From Microplitis mediator (Eukaryota; Arthropoda; Insecta; Hymenoptera; Braconidae), in contig NC_079969.1 of NCBI RefSeq assembly GCF_029852145.1, forward strand, positions 1 through 64,000: a stretch of 64,000 nucleotides of DNA. Direction: 5' to 3'. Positions within the stretch are counted from its first letter, which is position 1; every line of letters begins with the position of its first letter. The notes beneath the pieces are model-generated. The model saw nothing but the letters and a program-made list of their open reading frames with translations, was not told the origin of the DNA and ran no database searches. Of this stretch, positions 24,263-37,073 are shown one piece after another. The position numbers and the translations under genes were made by a program.

Positions 24263-26920
24263 GTGTTGGGCTATTCCCAACAGGGCAAGAGTTATGGGCT
24301 ACTCTTCAAAAAAATTCACACTGGCATCTCCACCCATCTCCACCCATGTCCACCCATCCTTATTTGGGTTGAAACTCAAAAAATAAATTTTTCTTGGGCC
24401 TTTTCAGAGTCTTCTCTACTACAGGACACCATAAGGAACAAAAAACGTTAATATTGTGTTGGGCTATTCCCAACAGGGCAAGAGTTATGGGCCACTCTTC
24501 AAAAAAATTCACACTGGCATCTCCACCCATCTCCACCCATCCTTATTTGGGTTGAAACTCAAAAAATAAATTTTTCTCAGGTCTTTTTGTGGTTTTTTCT
24601 ACTACAAGACACCATAAGGAACAAAAAACGTTAATATTGTGTTGGGCTATTCCCAACAGGGCAAGAGTTATGGGCCACTCTTCAAAAAAATTCACACTGG
24701 CATCTCCACTCATCTCCACCCATCCTTATTTGGGTTGAAACTCAAAAAATAAATTTTTCTCAGGACTTTTTGTGGTCTTCCCTACTACAGGACACCATAA
24801 GGAACAAAAAACGTTCATATTGTGTTGGGCTATTCCCAACAGGGCAAGAGTTATGGGCTACTCTTCAAAAAAATTCACACTGGCATCTCCACCCATCTCC
24901 ACCCATGTCCACCCATCCTTATTTGGGTTGAAACTCAAAAAATAAATTTTTCTCAGGTCTTTTTGTGGTTTTTTCTACTACAGGACACCATAAGGAACAA
25001 AAAACGTTACTATTGTGTTGGGCTATTCCCAACAGGGCAAGAGTTATGGGCTACTCTTCAAAAAAATTCACACTGGCATCTCCACCCATCTCCACCCATG
25101 TTCACCCATCCTTATTTGGGTTGAAACTCAAAAAATAAATTTTTCTCAGGTCTTTTTGTGGTTTTTTCTACTACAGGACACCATAAGGAACAAAAAACGT
25201 TAATATTGTGTTGGGCTATTCCCAACAGGGCAAGAGTTATGGGCTACTCAAAAAAAATTCACACTGGCATCTCCACCGATCTCCACCCATGTCCACCCAT
25301 CCTTATTTGGGTTGAAACTCAAAAAATAAATTTTTCTCAGGACTTTTTGTGGTCTTCCCTACTACAGGACACCATAAGGAACAAAAAACGTTAATATTGT
25401 GTTGGGCTATTTACAACAGGGCAAGAGTTATGGGCTACTCTTCAAAAAAATTCACACTGGCATCTCCACCCATCTCCACCCATGTCCACCCATCCTTATT
25501 TGGGTTGAAACTCAAAAAATAAATTTTTCTCAGGACTTTTTGTGGTCTTCCCTACTACAGGACACCATAAGGAACAAAAAACGTTACTATTGTGTTGGGC
25601 TATTCCCAACAGGGCAAGAGTTATGGGCTACTCTTCAAAAAAATTCACACTGGCATCTCCACCCATCTCCACCCATGTCCACCCATCCTTATTTGGGTTG
25701 AAACTCAAAAAATAAATTTTTCTTGGGCCTTTTCAGAGTCTTCTCTACTACAGGACACCATAAGGAACAAAAAACGTTAATATTGTGTTGGGCTATTCCC
25801 AACAGGGCAAGAGTTATGGGCCACTCTTCAAAAAAATTCACACTGGCATCTCCACCCATCTCCACCCATGTCCACCCATCCTTATTTGGGTTGAAACTCA
25901 AAAAATAAATTTTTCTCAGGTCTTTTTGTGGTCTTCCCTAGTACAAGACACCATAAGGAACAAAAAACGTTAATATTGTGTTGGGCTATTCCCAACAGGG
26001 CAAGAGTTATGGGCCACTCTTCAAAAAAATTCACACTGGCATCTCCACCCATGTCCACCCATCCTTATTTGGGTTGAAACTCAAAAAATAAATTTTTCTC
26101 AGGTCTTTTTGTGGTTTTTTCTACTACAGGACACCATAAGGAACAAAAAACGTTAATATTGTGTTGGGCTATTCCCAACAGGGCAAGAGTTATGGGCTAC
26201 TCAAAAAAAATTCACACTGGCATCTCCACCCATCTCCACCCATGTCCACCCATCCTTATTTGGGTTGAAACTCAAAAAATAAATTTTTCTCAGGACTTTT
26301 TGTGGTCTTCCCTACTACAGGACACCATAAGGAACAATAAACGTTAATATTGTGTTGGGCTATTTCCAACAGGGCAAGAGTTATGGGCTACTCTTCAAAA
26401 AAATTCACACTGGCATCTCCACCCATCTCCACCCATGTCCACCCATCCTTATTTGGGTTGAAACTCAAAAAATAAATTTTTCTCAGGTCTTTTTGTGGTC
26501 TTCCCTAGTACAAGACACCATAAGGAACAAAAAACGTTAATATTGTGTTGGGCTATTACCAACAGGGCAAGAGTTATGGGCCACTCTTCAAAAAAATTCA
26601 CACTGGCATCTCCACCCATCTCCACCCATCCTTATTTGGGTTGAAACTCAAAAAATAAATTTTTCTCAGGACTTTTTGTGGTCTTCCCTACTACAGGACA
26701 CCATAAGGAACAAAAAACGTTCATATTGTGTTGGGCTATTCCCAACAGGGCAAGAGTTATGGGCTACTCTTCAAAAAAATTCACACTGGCATCTCCACCC
26801 ATCTCCACCCATGTCCACCCATCCTTATTTGGGTTGAAACTCAAAAAATAAATTTTTCTCAGGTCTTTTTGTGGTTTTTTCTACTACAGGACACCATAAG
26901 GAACAAAAAACGTTAATATT
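24263..26920 (+). repeat. Block C-s-s-A-A-191-F-C-D-s-191-F/D-s-A, copy 2
   Basis: Offset is 10467 bp from 13796-16453. Private changes are few: CCGATCTCC at about 25277, TTTACAAC at about 25411, and AACAATAAACG near 26335. Confidence 0.9.
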
Positions 26921-28635
26921 GTGTTGGGCTATTCCCAACAGGGCAAGAGTTATGGGCTACTCAAAAAAAATTCACACTGGCATCTCCACCCATCTCCACC
27001 CATGTCCACCCATCCTTATTTGGGTTGAAACTCAAAAAATAAATTTTTCTCAGGTCTTTTTGTGGTTTTTTCTACTACAGGACACCATAAGGAACAAAAA
27101 ACGTTGATATTGTGTTGGGCTATTCCCAACAGGGCAAGAGTTATGGGCTACTCTTCAAAAAAATTCACACTGTCATCTCCACCCATCTCCACCCATGTCC
27201 ACCCATCCTTATTTGGGTTGAAACTCAAAAAATAAATTTTTCTCAGGTCTTTTTGTGGTTTTTTCTACTACAGGACACCATAAGGGACAAAAAACGTTAA
27301 TATTGTGTTGGGCTATTCCCAACAGGGCAAGAGTTATGGGCTACTCTTCAAAAAAATTCACACTGGCATCTCCACCCATCTCCACCCATGTCCACCCATC
27401 CTTATTTGGGTTGAAACTCAAAAAATGAATTTTTCTTGGGCCTTTTCAGAGTCTTCTCTACTACAGGACTCCATAAGGAACAAAAAACGTTAATATTGTG
27501 TTGGGCTATTCCCAACAGGGCAAGAGTTATGGGCCACTCTTCAAAAAAATTCACACTGGCATCTCCACCCATCTCCACCCATCCTTATTTGGGTTGAAAC
27601 TCAAAAAATAAATTTTTCTCAGGTCTTTTCGTGGTTTTTTCTACTACAAGACACCATAAGGAACAAAAAACGTTAATATTGTGTTGGGCTATTCCCAACA
27701 GGGCAAGAGTTATGGGCCACTCTTCAAAAAAATTCACACTGGCATCTCCACCCATCTCCACCCATCCTTATTTGGGTTGAAACTCAAAAAATAAATTTTT
27801 CTCAGGACTTTTTGTGGTCTTCCCTACTACAGGACACCATAAGGAACAAAAAACGTTCATATTGTGTTGGGCTATTCCCAACAGGGCAAGAGTTATGGGC
27901 TACTCTTCAAAAAAATTCACACTGGCATCTCCACCCATCTCCACCCATGTCCACCCATCCTTATTTGGGTTGAAACTCAAAAAATAAATTTTTCTCAGGT
28001 CTTTTTGTGGTTTTTTCTACTACAGGACACCATAAGGAACAAAAAACGTTAATATTGTGTTGGGCTATTCCCAACAGGGCAAGAGTTATGGGCTACTCTT
28101 TAAAAAAATTCATACTGGCATCTCCACCCATCTCCACCCATGTCCACCCATCCTTATTTGGGTTGAAACTCAAAAAATAAATTTTTCTCAGGTCTTTTTG
28201 TGGTTTTTTCTACTACAGGACACCATAAGGAACAAAAAACGTTAATATTGTGTTGGGCTATTCCCAACAGGGCAAGAGTTATGGGCTACTCTTCAAAAAA
28301 ATTCACACTGGCATCTCCACCCATCTCCACCCATGTCCACCCATCCTTATTTGGGTTGAAACTCAAAAAATAAATTTTTCTCAGGTCTTTTTGTGGTTTT
28401 TTCTACTACAGGACACCATAAGGAACAAAAAACGTCAATATTGTGTTGGGCTATTCCCAACAGGGCAAGAGTTATGGGCTACTCTTCAAAAAAATTCACA
28501 CTGGCATCTCCACCCATCTCCACCCATGTCCACCCATCCTTATTTGGGTTGAAACTCAAAAAATAAATTTTTCTCAGGTCTTTTTGTGGTTTTTTCTACT
28601 ACAGGACACCATAAGGAACAAAAAACGTTAATATT
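26921..28635 (+). repeat. 191-bp A hybrid, then 8-monomer unit V-C-s-s-A-A-A-A (1524 bp)
   Basis: The 191-bp monomer at 26921 has the usual 191-class front but an A-type back, and it is not followed by an F monomer. The unit 27112-28635 is repeated in part at 28636-29773, offset 1524. The C unit carries TGAATT in place of TAAATT, so it lacks AATAAA. Confidence 0.88.
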
Positions 28636-29964
28636 GTGTTGGGCTATTCCCAACAGGGCAAGAGTTATGGGCTACTCTTCAAAAAAATTCACACTGTCAT
28701 CTCCACCCATCTCCACCCATGTCCACCCATCCTTATTTGGGTTGAAACTCAAAAAATAAATTTTTCTCAGGTCTTTTTGTGGTTTTTTTTACTACAGGAC
28801 ACCATAAGGAACAAAAAACGTTAATATTGTGTTGGGCTATTCCCAACAGGGCAAGAGTTATGGGCTACTCTTCAAAAAAATTCACACTGGCATCTCCACC
28901 CATCTCCACCCATGTCCACCCATCCTTATTTGGGTTGAAACTCAAAAAATAAATTTTTCTTGGGCCTTTTCAGAGTCTTCTCTACTACAGGACACCATAA
29001 GGAACAAAAAACGTTAATATTGTGTTGGGCTATTCCCAACAGGGCAAGAGTTATGGGCCACTCTTCAAAAAAATTCACACTGGCATCTCCACCCATCTCC
29101 ACCCATCCTTATTTGGGTTGAAACTCAAAAAATAAATTTATCTCAGGTCTTTTTGTGGTTTTTTCTACTACAAGACACCATAAGGAACAAAAAACGTTAA
29201 TATTGTGTTGGGCTATTCCCAACAGGGCAAGAGTTATGGGCCACTCTTCAAAAAAATTCACACTGGCATCTCCACCCATCTCCACCCATCCTTATTTGGG
29301 TTGAAACTCAAAAAATAAATTTTTCTCAGGACTTTTTGTGGTCTTCCCTACTACAGGACACCATAAGGAACAAAAAACGTTCATATTGTGTTGGGCTATT
29401 CCCAACAGGGCAAGAGTTATGGGCTACTCTTCAAAAAAATTCACACTGGCATCTCCACCCATCTCCACCCATGTCCACCCATCCTTATTTGGGTTGAAAC
29501 TCAAAAAATAAATTTTTCTCAGGTCTTTTTGTGGTTTTTTCTACTACAGGACACCATAAGGAACAAAAAACGTTAATATTGTGTTGGGCTATTCCCAACA
29601 GGGCAAGAGTTATGGGCTACTCTTCAAAAAAATTCACACTGGCATCTCCACCCATCTCCACCCATGTCCACCCATCCTTATTTGGGTTGAAACTCAAAAA
29701 ATAAATTTTTCTCAGGTCTTTTTGTGGTTTTTTCTACTACAGGACACCATAAGGAACGAAAAACGTTAATATTGTGTTGGGCTATTCCCAACAGGGCAAG
29801 AGTTATGAGCTACTCAAAAAAAATTCACACTGGCATCTCCACCCATCTCCACCCATGTCCACCCATCCTTATTTGGGTTGAAACTCAAAAAATAAATTTT
29901 TCTCAGGACTTTTTGTGGTCTTCCCTACTACAGGACACCATAAGGAACAAAAAACGTTAATATT
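28636..29964 (+). repeat. V-C-s-s-A-A (partial second 1524-bp copy), then 191-bp B
   Basis: It follows the previous 8-monomer unit for six monomers, then switches to the 191-bp monomer at 29774. Markers AACGAAAAACG and ATGAGCTAC near 29755-29812 recur near 62302-62359. Confidence 0.88.
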
Positions 29965-31508
29965 GTGTTGGGCTATTTCCAACAGGGCAAGAGTTATGGG
30001 CTACTCTTCAAAAAAATTCACACTGGCATCTCCACCCATCTCCACCCATGTCCACCCATCCTTATTTGGGTTGAAACTCAAAAAATAAATTTTTTTCAGG
30101 ACTTTTTGTGGTCTTCCCTACTACAGGACACCATAAGGAACAAAAAACGTTACTATTGTGTTGGGCTATTCCCAACAGGGCAAGAGTTATGGGCTACTCT
30201 TCAAAAAAATTCACACTGGCATCTCCACCCATCTCCAGCCATGTCCACCCATCCTTATTTGGGTTGAAACTCAAAAAATAAATTTTTCTTGGGCCTTTTC
30301 AGAGTCTTCTCTACTACAGGACACCATAAGGAACAAAAAACGTTAATATTGTGTTGGGCTATTCCCAACAGGGCAAGAGTTATGGGCTACTCTTCAAAAA
30401 AATTCACACTGGCATCTCCACCCATCTCCACCCATGTCCACCCATCCTTATTTGGGTTGAAACTCAAAAAATAAATTTTTCTCAGGTCTTTTTGTGGTCT
30501 TCCCTACTACAGGACACCATAAGGAACAAAAAACGTTAATATTGTGTTGGGCTATTCCCAACAGGGCAAGAGTTATGGGCTACTCTTCAAAAAAATTCAT
30601 ACTGGCATCTCCACCCATCTCCACCCATGTCCACCCATCCTTATTTGGGTTGAAACTCAAAAAATAAATTTTTCTCAGGTCTTTTTGTGGTTTTTTCTAC
30701 TACAGGACACCATAAGGAACAAAAAACGTTAATATTGTGTTGGGCTATTCCCAACAGGGCAAGAGTTATGGGCTACTCTTTAAAAAAATTCATACTGGCA
30801 TCTCCACCCATCTCCACCCATGTCCACCCATCCTTATTTGGGTTGAAACTCAAAAAATAAATTTTTCTCAGGTCTTTTTGTGGTTTTTTCTACTACAGGA
30901 CACCATAAGGAACAAAAAACGTTAATATTGTGTTGGGCTATTCCCAACAGGGCAAGAGTTATGGGCTACTCTTCAAAAAAATTCACACTGGCATCTCCAC
31001 CCATCTCCACCCATGTCCACCCATCCTTATTTGGGTTGAAACTCAAAAAATAAATTTTTCTCAGGTCTTTTTGTGGTTTTTTCTACTACAGGACACCATA
31101 AGGAACAAAAAACGTTAATATTGTGTTGGGCTATTCCCAACAGGGCAAGAGTTATGGGCTACTCTTCAAAAAAATTCACACTGGCATCTCCACCCATCTC
31201 CACCCATGTCCACCCATCCTTATTTGGGTTGAAACTCAAAAAATAAATTTTTCTCAGGTCTTTTTGTGGTTTTTTCTACTACAGGACACCATAAGGAACA
31301 AAAAACGTTAATATTGTGTTGGGCTATTCCCAACAGGGCAAGAGTTATGGGCTACTCTTCAAAAAAATTCACACTGTCATCTCCACCCATCTCCACCCAT
31401 GTCCACCCATCCTTATTTGGGTTGAAACTCAAAAAATAAATTTTTCTCAGGTCTTTTTGTGGTTTTTTCTACTACAGGACACCATAAGGAACAAAAAACG
31501 TTAATATT
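29965..31508 (+). repeat. 8-monomer HOR F-C-E-A-A-A-A-V (1544 bp), copy 1
   Basis: This is eight full 193-bp monomers. The order is repeated directly at 31509-33052, then at 35530-37073 and, truncated by the window edge, at 62512-64000. The third A-type position back carries TTAAAAAAATTCATACT in each copy. Confidence 0.92.
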
Positions 31509-33052
31509 GTGTTGGGCTATTTCCAACAGGGCAAGAGTTATGGGCTACTCTTCAAAAAAATTCACACTGGCATCTCCACCCATCTCCACCCATGTCCACC
31601 CATCCTTATTTGGGTTGAAACTCAAAAAATAAATTTTTCTCAGGACTTTTTGTGGTCTTCCCTACTACAGGACACCATAAGGAACAAAAAACGTTACTAT
31701 TGTGTTGGGCTATTCCCAACAGGGCAAGAGTTATGGGCTACTCTTCAAAAAAATTCACACTGGCATCTCCACCCATCTCCACCCATGTCCACCCATCCTT
31801 ATTTGGGTTGAAACTCAAAAAATAAATTTTTCTTGGGCCTTTTCAGAGTCTTCTCTACTACAGGACACCATAAGGAACAAAAAACGTTAATATTGTGTTG
31901 GGCTATTCCCAACAGGGCAAGAGTTATGGGCTACTCTTCAAAAAAATTCACACTGGCATCTCCACCCATCTCCACCCATGTCCACCCATCCTTATTTGGG
32001 TTGAAACTCAAAAAATAAATTTTTCTCAGGTCTTTTTGTGGTCTTCCCTACTACAGGACACCATAAGGAACAAAAAACGTTAATATTGTGTTGGGCTATT
32101 CCCAACAGGGCAAGAGTTATGGGCTACTCTTCAAAAAAATTCATACTGGCATCTCCACCCATCTCCACCCATGTCCACCCATCCTTATTTGGGTTGAAAC
32201 TCAAAAAATAAATTTTTCTCAGGTCTTTTTGTGGTTTTTTCTACTACAGGACACCATAAGGAACAAAAAACGTTAATATTGTGTTGGGCTATTCCCAACA
32301 GGGCAAGAGTTATGAGCTACTCTTTAAAAAAATTCATACTGGCATCTCCACCCATCTCCACCCATGTCCACCCATCCTTATTTGGGTTGAAACTCAAAAA
32401 ATAAATTTTTCTCAGGTCTTTTTGTGGTTTTTTCTACTACAGGACACCATAAGGAACAAAAAACGTTAATATTGTGTTGGGCTATTCCCAACAGGGCAAG
32501 AGTTATGGGCTACTCTTCAAAAAAATTCACACTGGCATCTCCACCCATCTCCACCCATGTCCACCCATCCTTATTTGGGTTGAAACTCAAAAAATAAATT
32601 TTTCTCAGGTCTTTTTGTGGTTTTTTCTACTACAGGACACCATAAGGAACAAAAAACGTTAATATTGTGTTGGGCTATTCCCAACAGGGCAAGAGTTATG
32701 GGCTACTCTTCAAAAAAATTCACACTGGCATCTCCACCCATCTCCACCCATGTCCACCCATCCTTATTTGGGTTGAAACTCAAAAAATAAATTTTTCTCA
32801 GGTCTTTTTGTGGTTTTTTCTACTACAGGACACCATAAGGAACAAAAAACGTTAATATTGTGTTGGGCTATTCCCAACAGGGCAAGAGTTATGGGCTACT
32901 CTTCAAAAAAATTCACACTGTCATCTCCACCCATCTCCACCCATGTCCACCCATCCTTATTTGGGTTGAAACTCAAAAAATAAATTTTTCTCAGGTCTTT
33001 TTGTGGTTTTTTCTACTACAGGACACCATAAGGAACAAAAAACGTTAATATT
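31509..33052 (+). repeat. 8-monomer HOR F-C-E-A-A-A-A-V, copy 2
   Basis: It is the direct tandem copy of the preceding unit, offset 1544 bp. It also matches 35530-37073 at 4021 bp. Confidence 0.92.
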
Positions 33053-34178
33053 GTGTTGGGCTATTCCCAACAGGGCAAGAGTTATGGGCTACTCTTCAAA
33101 AAAATTCACACTGGCATCTCCACCCATCTCCACCCATGTCCACCCATCCTTATTTGGGTTGAAACTCAAAAAATAAATTTTTCTTGGGCCTTTTCAGAGT
33201 CTTCTCTACTACAGGACACCATAAGGAACAAAAAACGTTAATATTGTGTTGGGCTATTCCCAACAGGGCAAGAGTTATGGGCCACTCTTCAAAAAAATTC
33301 ACACTGGCATCTCCACCCATCTCCACCCATCCTTATTTGGGTTGAAACTCAAAAAATAAATTTTTCTCAGGTCTTTTTGTGGTTTTTTCTACTACAAGAC
33401 ACCATAAGGAACAAAAAACGTTAATATTGTGTTGGGCTATTCCCAACAGGGCAAGAGTTATGGGCCACTCTTCAAAAAAATTCACACTGGCACCTCCACC
33501 CATCTCCACCCATCCTTATTTGGGTTGAAACTCAAAAAATAAATTTTTCTCAGGACTTTTTGTGGTCTTCCCTACTACAGGACACCATAAGGAACAAAAA
33601 ACGTTCATATTGTGTTGGGCTATTCCCAACAGGGCAAGAGTTATGGGCTACTCTTCAAAAAAATTCACACTGGCATCTCCACCCATCTCCACCCATCCTT
33701 ATTTGGGTTGAAACTCAAAAAATAAATTTTTCTCAGGTCTTTTTGTGGTTTTTTCTACTACAGGACACCATAAGGAACAAAAAACGTTAATATTGTGTTG
33801 GGCTATTCCCAACAGGGCAAGAGTTATGGGCTACTCTTCAAAAAAATTCACACTGGCATCTCCACCCATCTCCACCCATGTCCACCCATCCTTATTTGGG
33901 TTGAAACTCAAAAAATAAATTTTTCTCAGGTCTTTTTGTGGTTTTTTCTACTACAGGACACCATAAGGAACAAAAAACGTTAATATTGTGTTGGGCTATT
34001 CCCAACAGGGCAAGAGTTATGAGCTACTCAAAAAAAATTCACACTGGCATCTCCACCCATCTCCACCCATGTCCACCCATCCTTATTTGGGTTGAAACTC
34101 AAAAAATAAATTTTTCTCAGGACTTTTTGTGGTCTTCCCTACTACAGGACACCATAAGGAACAAAAAACGTTGATATT
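33053..34178 (+). repeat. C-s-s-s-A-191 linker run
   Basis: This resembles 28829-29964 with an extra 10-bp loss: the unit at 33612 is short where the equivalent at 29388 is full length. The 191-bp monomer carries ATGAGCTAC, as at 29774. Confidence 0.85.
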
Positions 34179-35529
34179 GTGTTGGGCTATTTCCAACAGG
34201 GCAAGAGTTATAGGCTACTCTTCAAAAAAATTCACACTGGCATCTCCACCCATCTCCACCCATGTCCACCCATCCTTATTTGGGTTGAAACTCAAAAAAT
34301 AAATTTTTCTTGGGCCTTTTCAGAGTCTTCTCTACTACAGGACACCATAAGGAACAAAAAACGTTAATATTGTGTTGGGCTATTCCCAACAGGGCAAGAG
34401 TTATGGGCTACTCTTCAAAAAAATTCACACTGGCATCTCCACCCATCTCCACCCATGTCCACCCATCCTTATTTGGGTTGAAACTCAAAAAATAAATTTT
34501 TCTCAGGTCTTTTTGTGGTTTTTTCTACTACAGGACACCATAAGGAACAAAAAACGTTAATATTGTGTTGGGCTATTCCCAACAGGGCAAGAGTTATGGG
34601 CTACTCTTCAAAAAAATTCATACTGGCATCTCCACCCATCTCCACCCATGTCCACCCATCCTTATTTGGGTTGAAACTCAAAAAATAAATTTTTCTCAGG
34701 TCTTTTTGTGGTTTTTTCTACTACAGGACACCATAAGGAACAAAAAACGTTAATATTGTGTTGGGCTATTCCCAACAGGGCAAGAGTTGTGGGCTACTCT
34801 TTAAAAAAATTCATACTGGCATCTCCACCCATCTCCACCCATGTCCACCCATCCTTATTTGGGTTGAAACTCAAAAAATAAATTTTTCTCAGGTCTTTTT
34901 GTGGTTTTTTCTACTACAGGACACCATAAGGAACAAAAAACGTTAATATTGTGTTGGGCTATTCCCAACAGGGCAAGAGTTATGGGCTACTCTTCAAAAA
35001 AATTCACACTGGCATCTCCACCCATCTCCACCCATGTCCACCCATCCTTATTTGGGTTGAAACTCAAAAAATAAATTTTTCTCAGGTCTTTTTGTGGTTT
35101 TTTCTACTACAGGACACCATAAGGAACAAAAAACGTTAATATTGTGTTGGGCTATTCCCAACAGGGCAAGAGTTATGGGCTACTCTTCAAAAAAATTCAC
35201 ACTGGCATCTCCACCCATCTCCACCCATGTCCACCCATCCTTATTTGGGTTGAAACTCAAAAAATAAATTTTTCTCAGGTCTTTTTGTGGTTTTTTCTAC
35301 TACAGGACACCATAAGGAACAAAAAACGTTAATATTGTGTTGGGCTATTCCCAACAGGGCAAGAGTTATGGGCTACTCTTCAAAAAAATTCACACGGTCA
35401 TCTCCACCCATCTCCACCCATGTCCACCCATCCTTATTTGGGTTGAAACTCAAAAAATAAATTTTTCTCAGGTCTTTTTGTGGTTTTTTCTACTACAGGA
35501 CACCATAAGGAACAAAAAACGTTAATATT
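34179..35529 (+). repeat. 7-monomer HOR variant with fused F/C monomer
   Basis: The monomer at 34179 has the F marker (m14 T) at its front and the C-type segment at its back, so one 193-bp unit is missing relative to the 8-monomer HOR. The next monomer (34372) is A type where the full unit has E. Confidence 0.88.
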
Positions 35530-37073
35530 GTGTTGGGCTATTTCCAACAGGGCAAGAGTTATGGGCTACTCTTCAAAAAAATTCACACTGGCATCTCCAC
35601 CCATCTCCACCCATGTCCACCCATCCTTATTTGGGTTGAAACTCAAAAAATAAATTTTTCTCAGGACTTTTTGTGGTCTTCCCTACTACAGGACACCATA
35701 AGGAACAAAAAACGTTACTATTGTGTTGGGCTATTCCCAACAGGGCAAGAGTTATGGGCTACTCTTCAAAAAAATTCACACTGGCATCTCCACCCATCTC
35801 CACCCATGTCCACCCATCCTTATTTGGGTTGAAACTCAAAAAATAAATTTTTCTTGGGCCTTTTCAGAGTCTTCTCTACTACAGGACACCATAAGGAACA
35901 AAAAACGTTGATATTGTGTTGGGCTATTCCCAACAGGGCAAGAGTTATGGGCTACTCTTCAAAAAAATTCACACTGGCATCTCCACCCATCTCCACCCAT
36001 GTCCACCCATCCTTATTTGGGTTGAAACTCAAAAAATAAATTTTTCTCAGGTCTTTTTGTGGTCTTCCCTACTACAGGACACCATAAGGAACAAAAAACG
36101 TTAATATTGTGTTGGGCTATTCCCAACAGGGCAAGAGTTATGGGCTACTCTTCAAAAAAATTCATACTGGCATCTCCACCCATCTCCACCCATGTCCACC
36201 CATCCTTATTTGGGTTGAAACTCAAAAAATAAATTTTTCTCAGGTCTTTTTGTGGTTTTTTCTACTACAGGACACCATAAGGAACAAAAAACGTTAATAT
36301 TGTGTTGGGCTATTCCCAACAGGGCAAGAGTTATGGGCTACTCTTTAAAAAAATTCATACTGGCATCTCCACCCATCTCCACCCATGTCCACCCATCCTT
36401 ATTTGGGTTGAAACTCAAAAAATCAATTTTTCTCAGGTCTTTTTGTGGTTTTTTCTACTACAGGACACCATAAGGAACAAAAAACGTTAATATTGTGTTG
36501 GGCTATTCCCAACAGGGCAAGAGTTATGGGCTACTCTTCAAAAAAATTCACACTGGCATCTCCACCCATCTCCACCCATGTCCACCCATCCTTATTTGGG
36601 TTGAAACTCAAAAAATAAATTTTTCTCAGGTCTTTTTGTGGTTTTTTCTACTACAGGACACCATAAGGAACAAAAAACGTTAATATTGTGTTGGGCTATT
36701 CCCAACAGGGCAAGAGTTATGGGCTACTCTTCAAAAAAATTCACACTGGCATCTCCACCCATCTCCACCCATGTCCACCCATCCTTATTTGGGTTGAAAC
36801 TCAAAAAATAAATTTTTCTCAGGTCTTTTTGTGGTTTTTTCTACTACAGGACACCATAAGGAACAAAAAACGTTAATATTGTGTTGGGCTATTCCCAACA
36901 GGGCAAGAGTTATGGGCTACTCTTCAAAAAAATTCACACTGTCATCTCCACCCATCTCCACCCATGTCCACCCATCCTTATTTGGGTTGAAACTCAAAAA
37001 ATAAATTTTTCTCAGGTCTTTTTGTGGTTTTTTCTACTACAGGACACCATAAGGAACAAAAAACGTTAATATT
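35530..37073 (+). repeat. 8-monomer HOR F-C-E-A-A-A-A-V, copy 3
   Basis: It matches 31509-33052 at 4021 bp. One A unit has TCAATT in place of TAAATT (about 36424), removing AATAAA. Confidence 0.92.
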
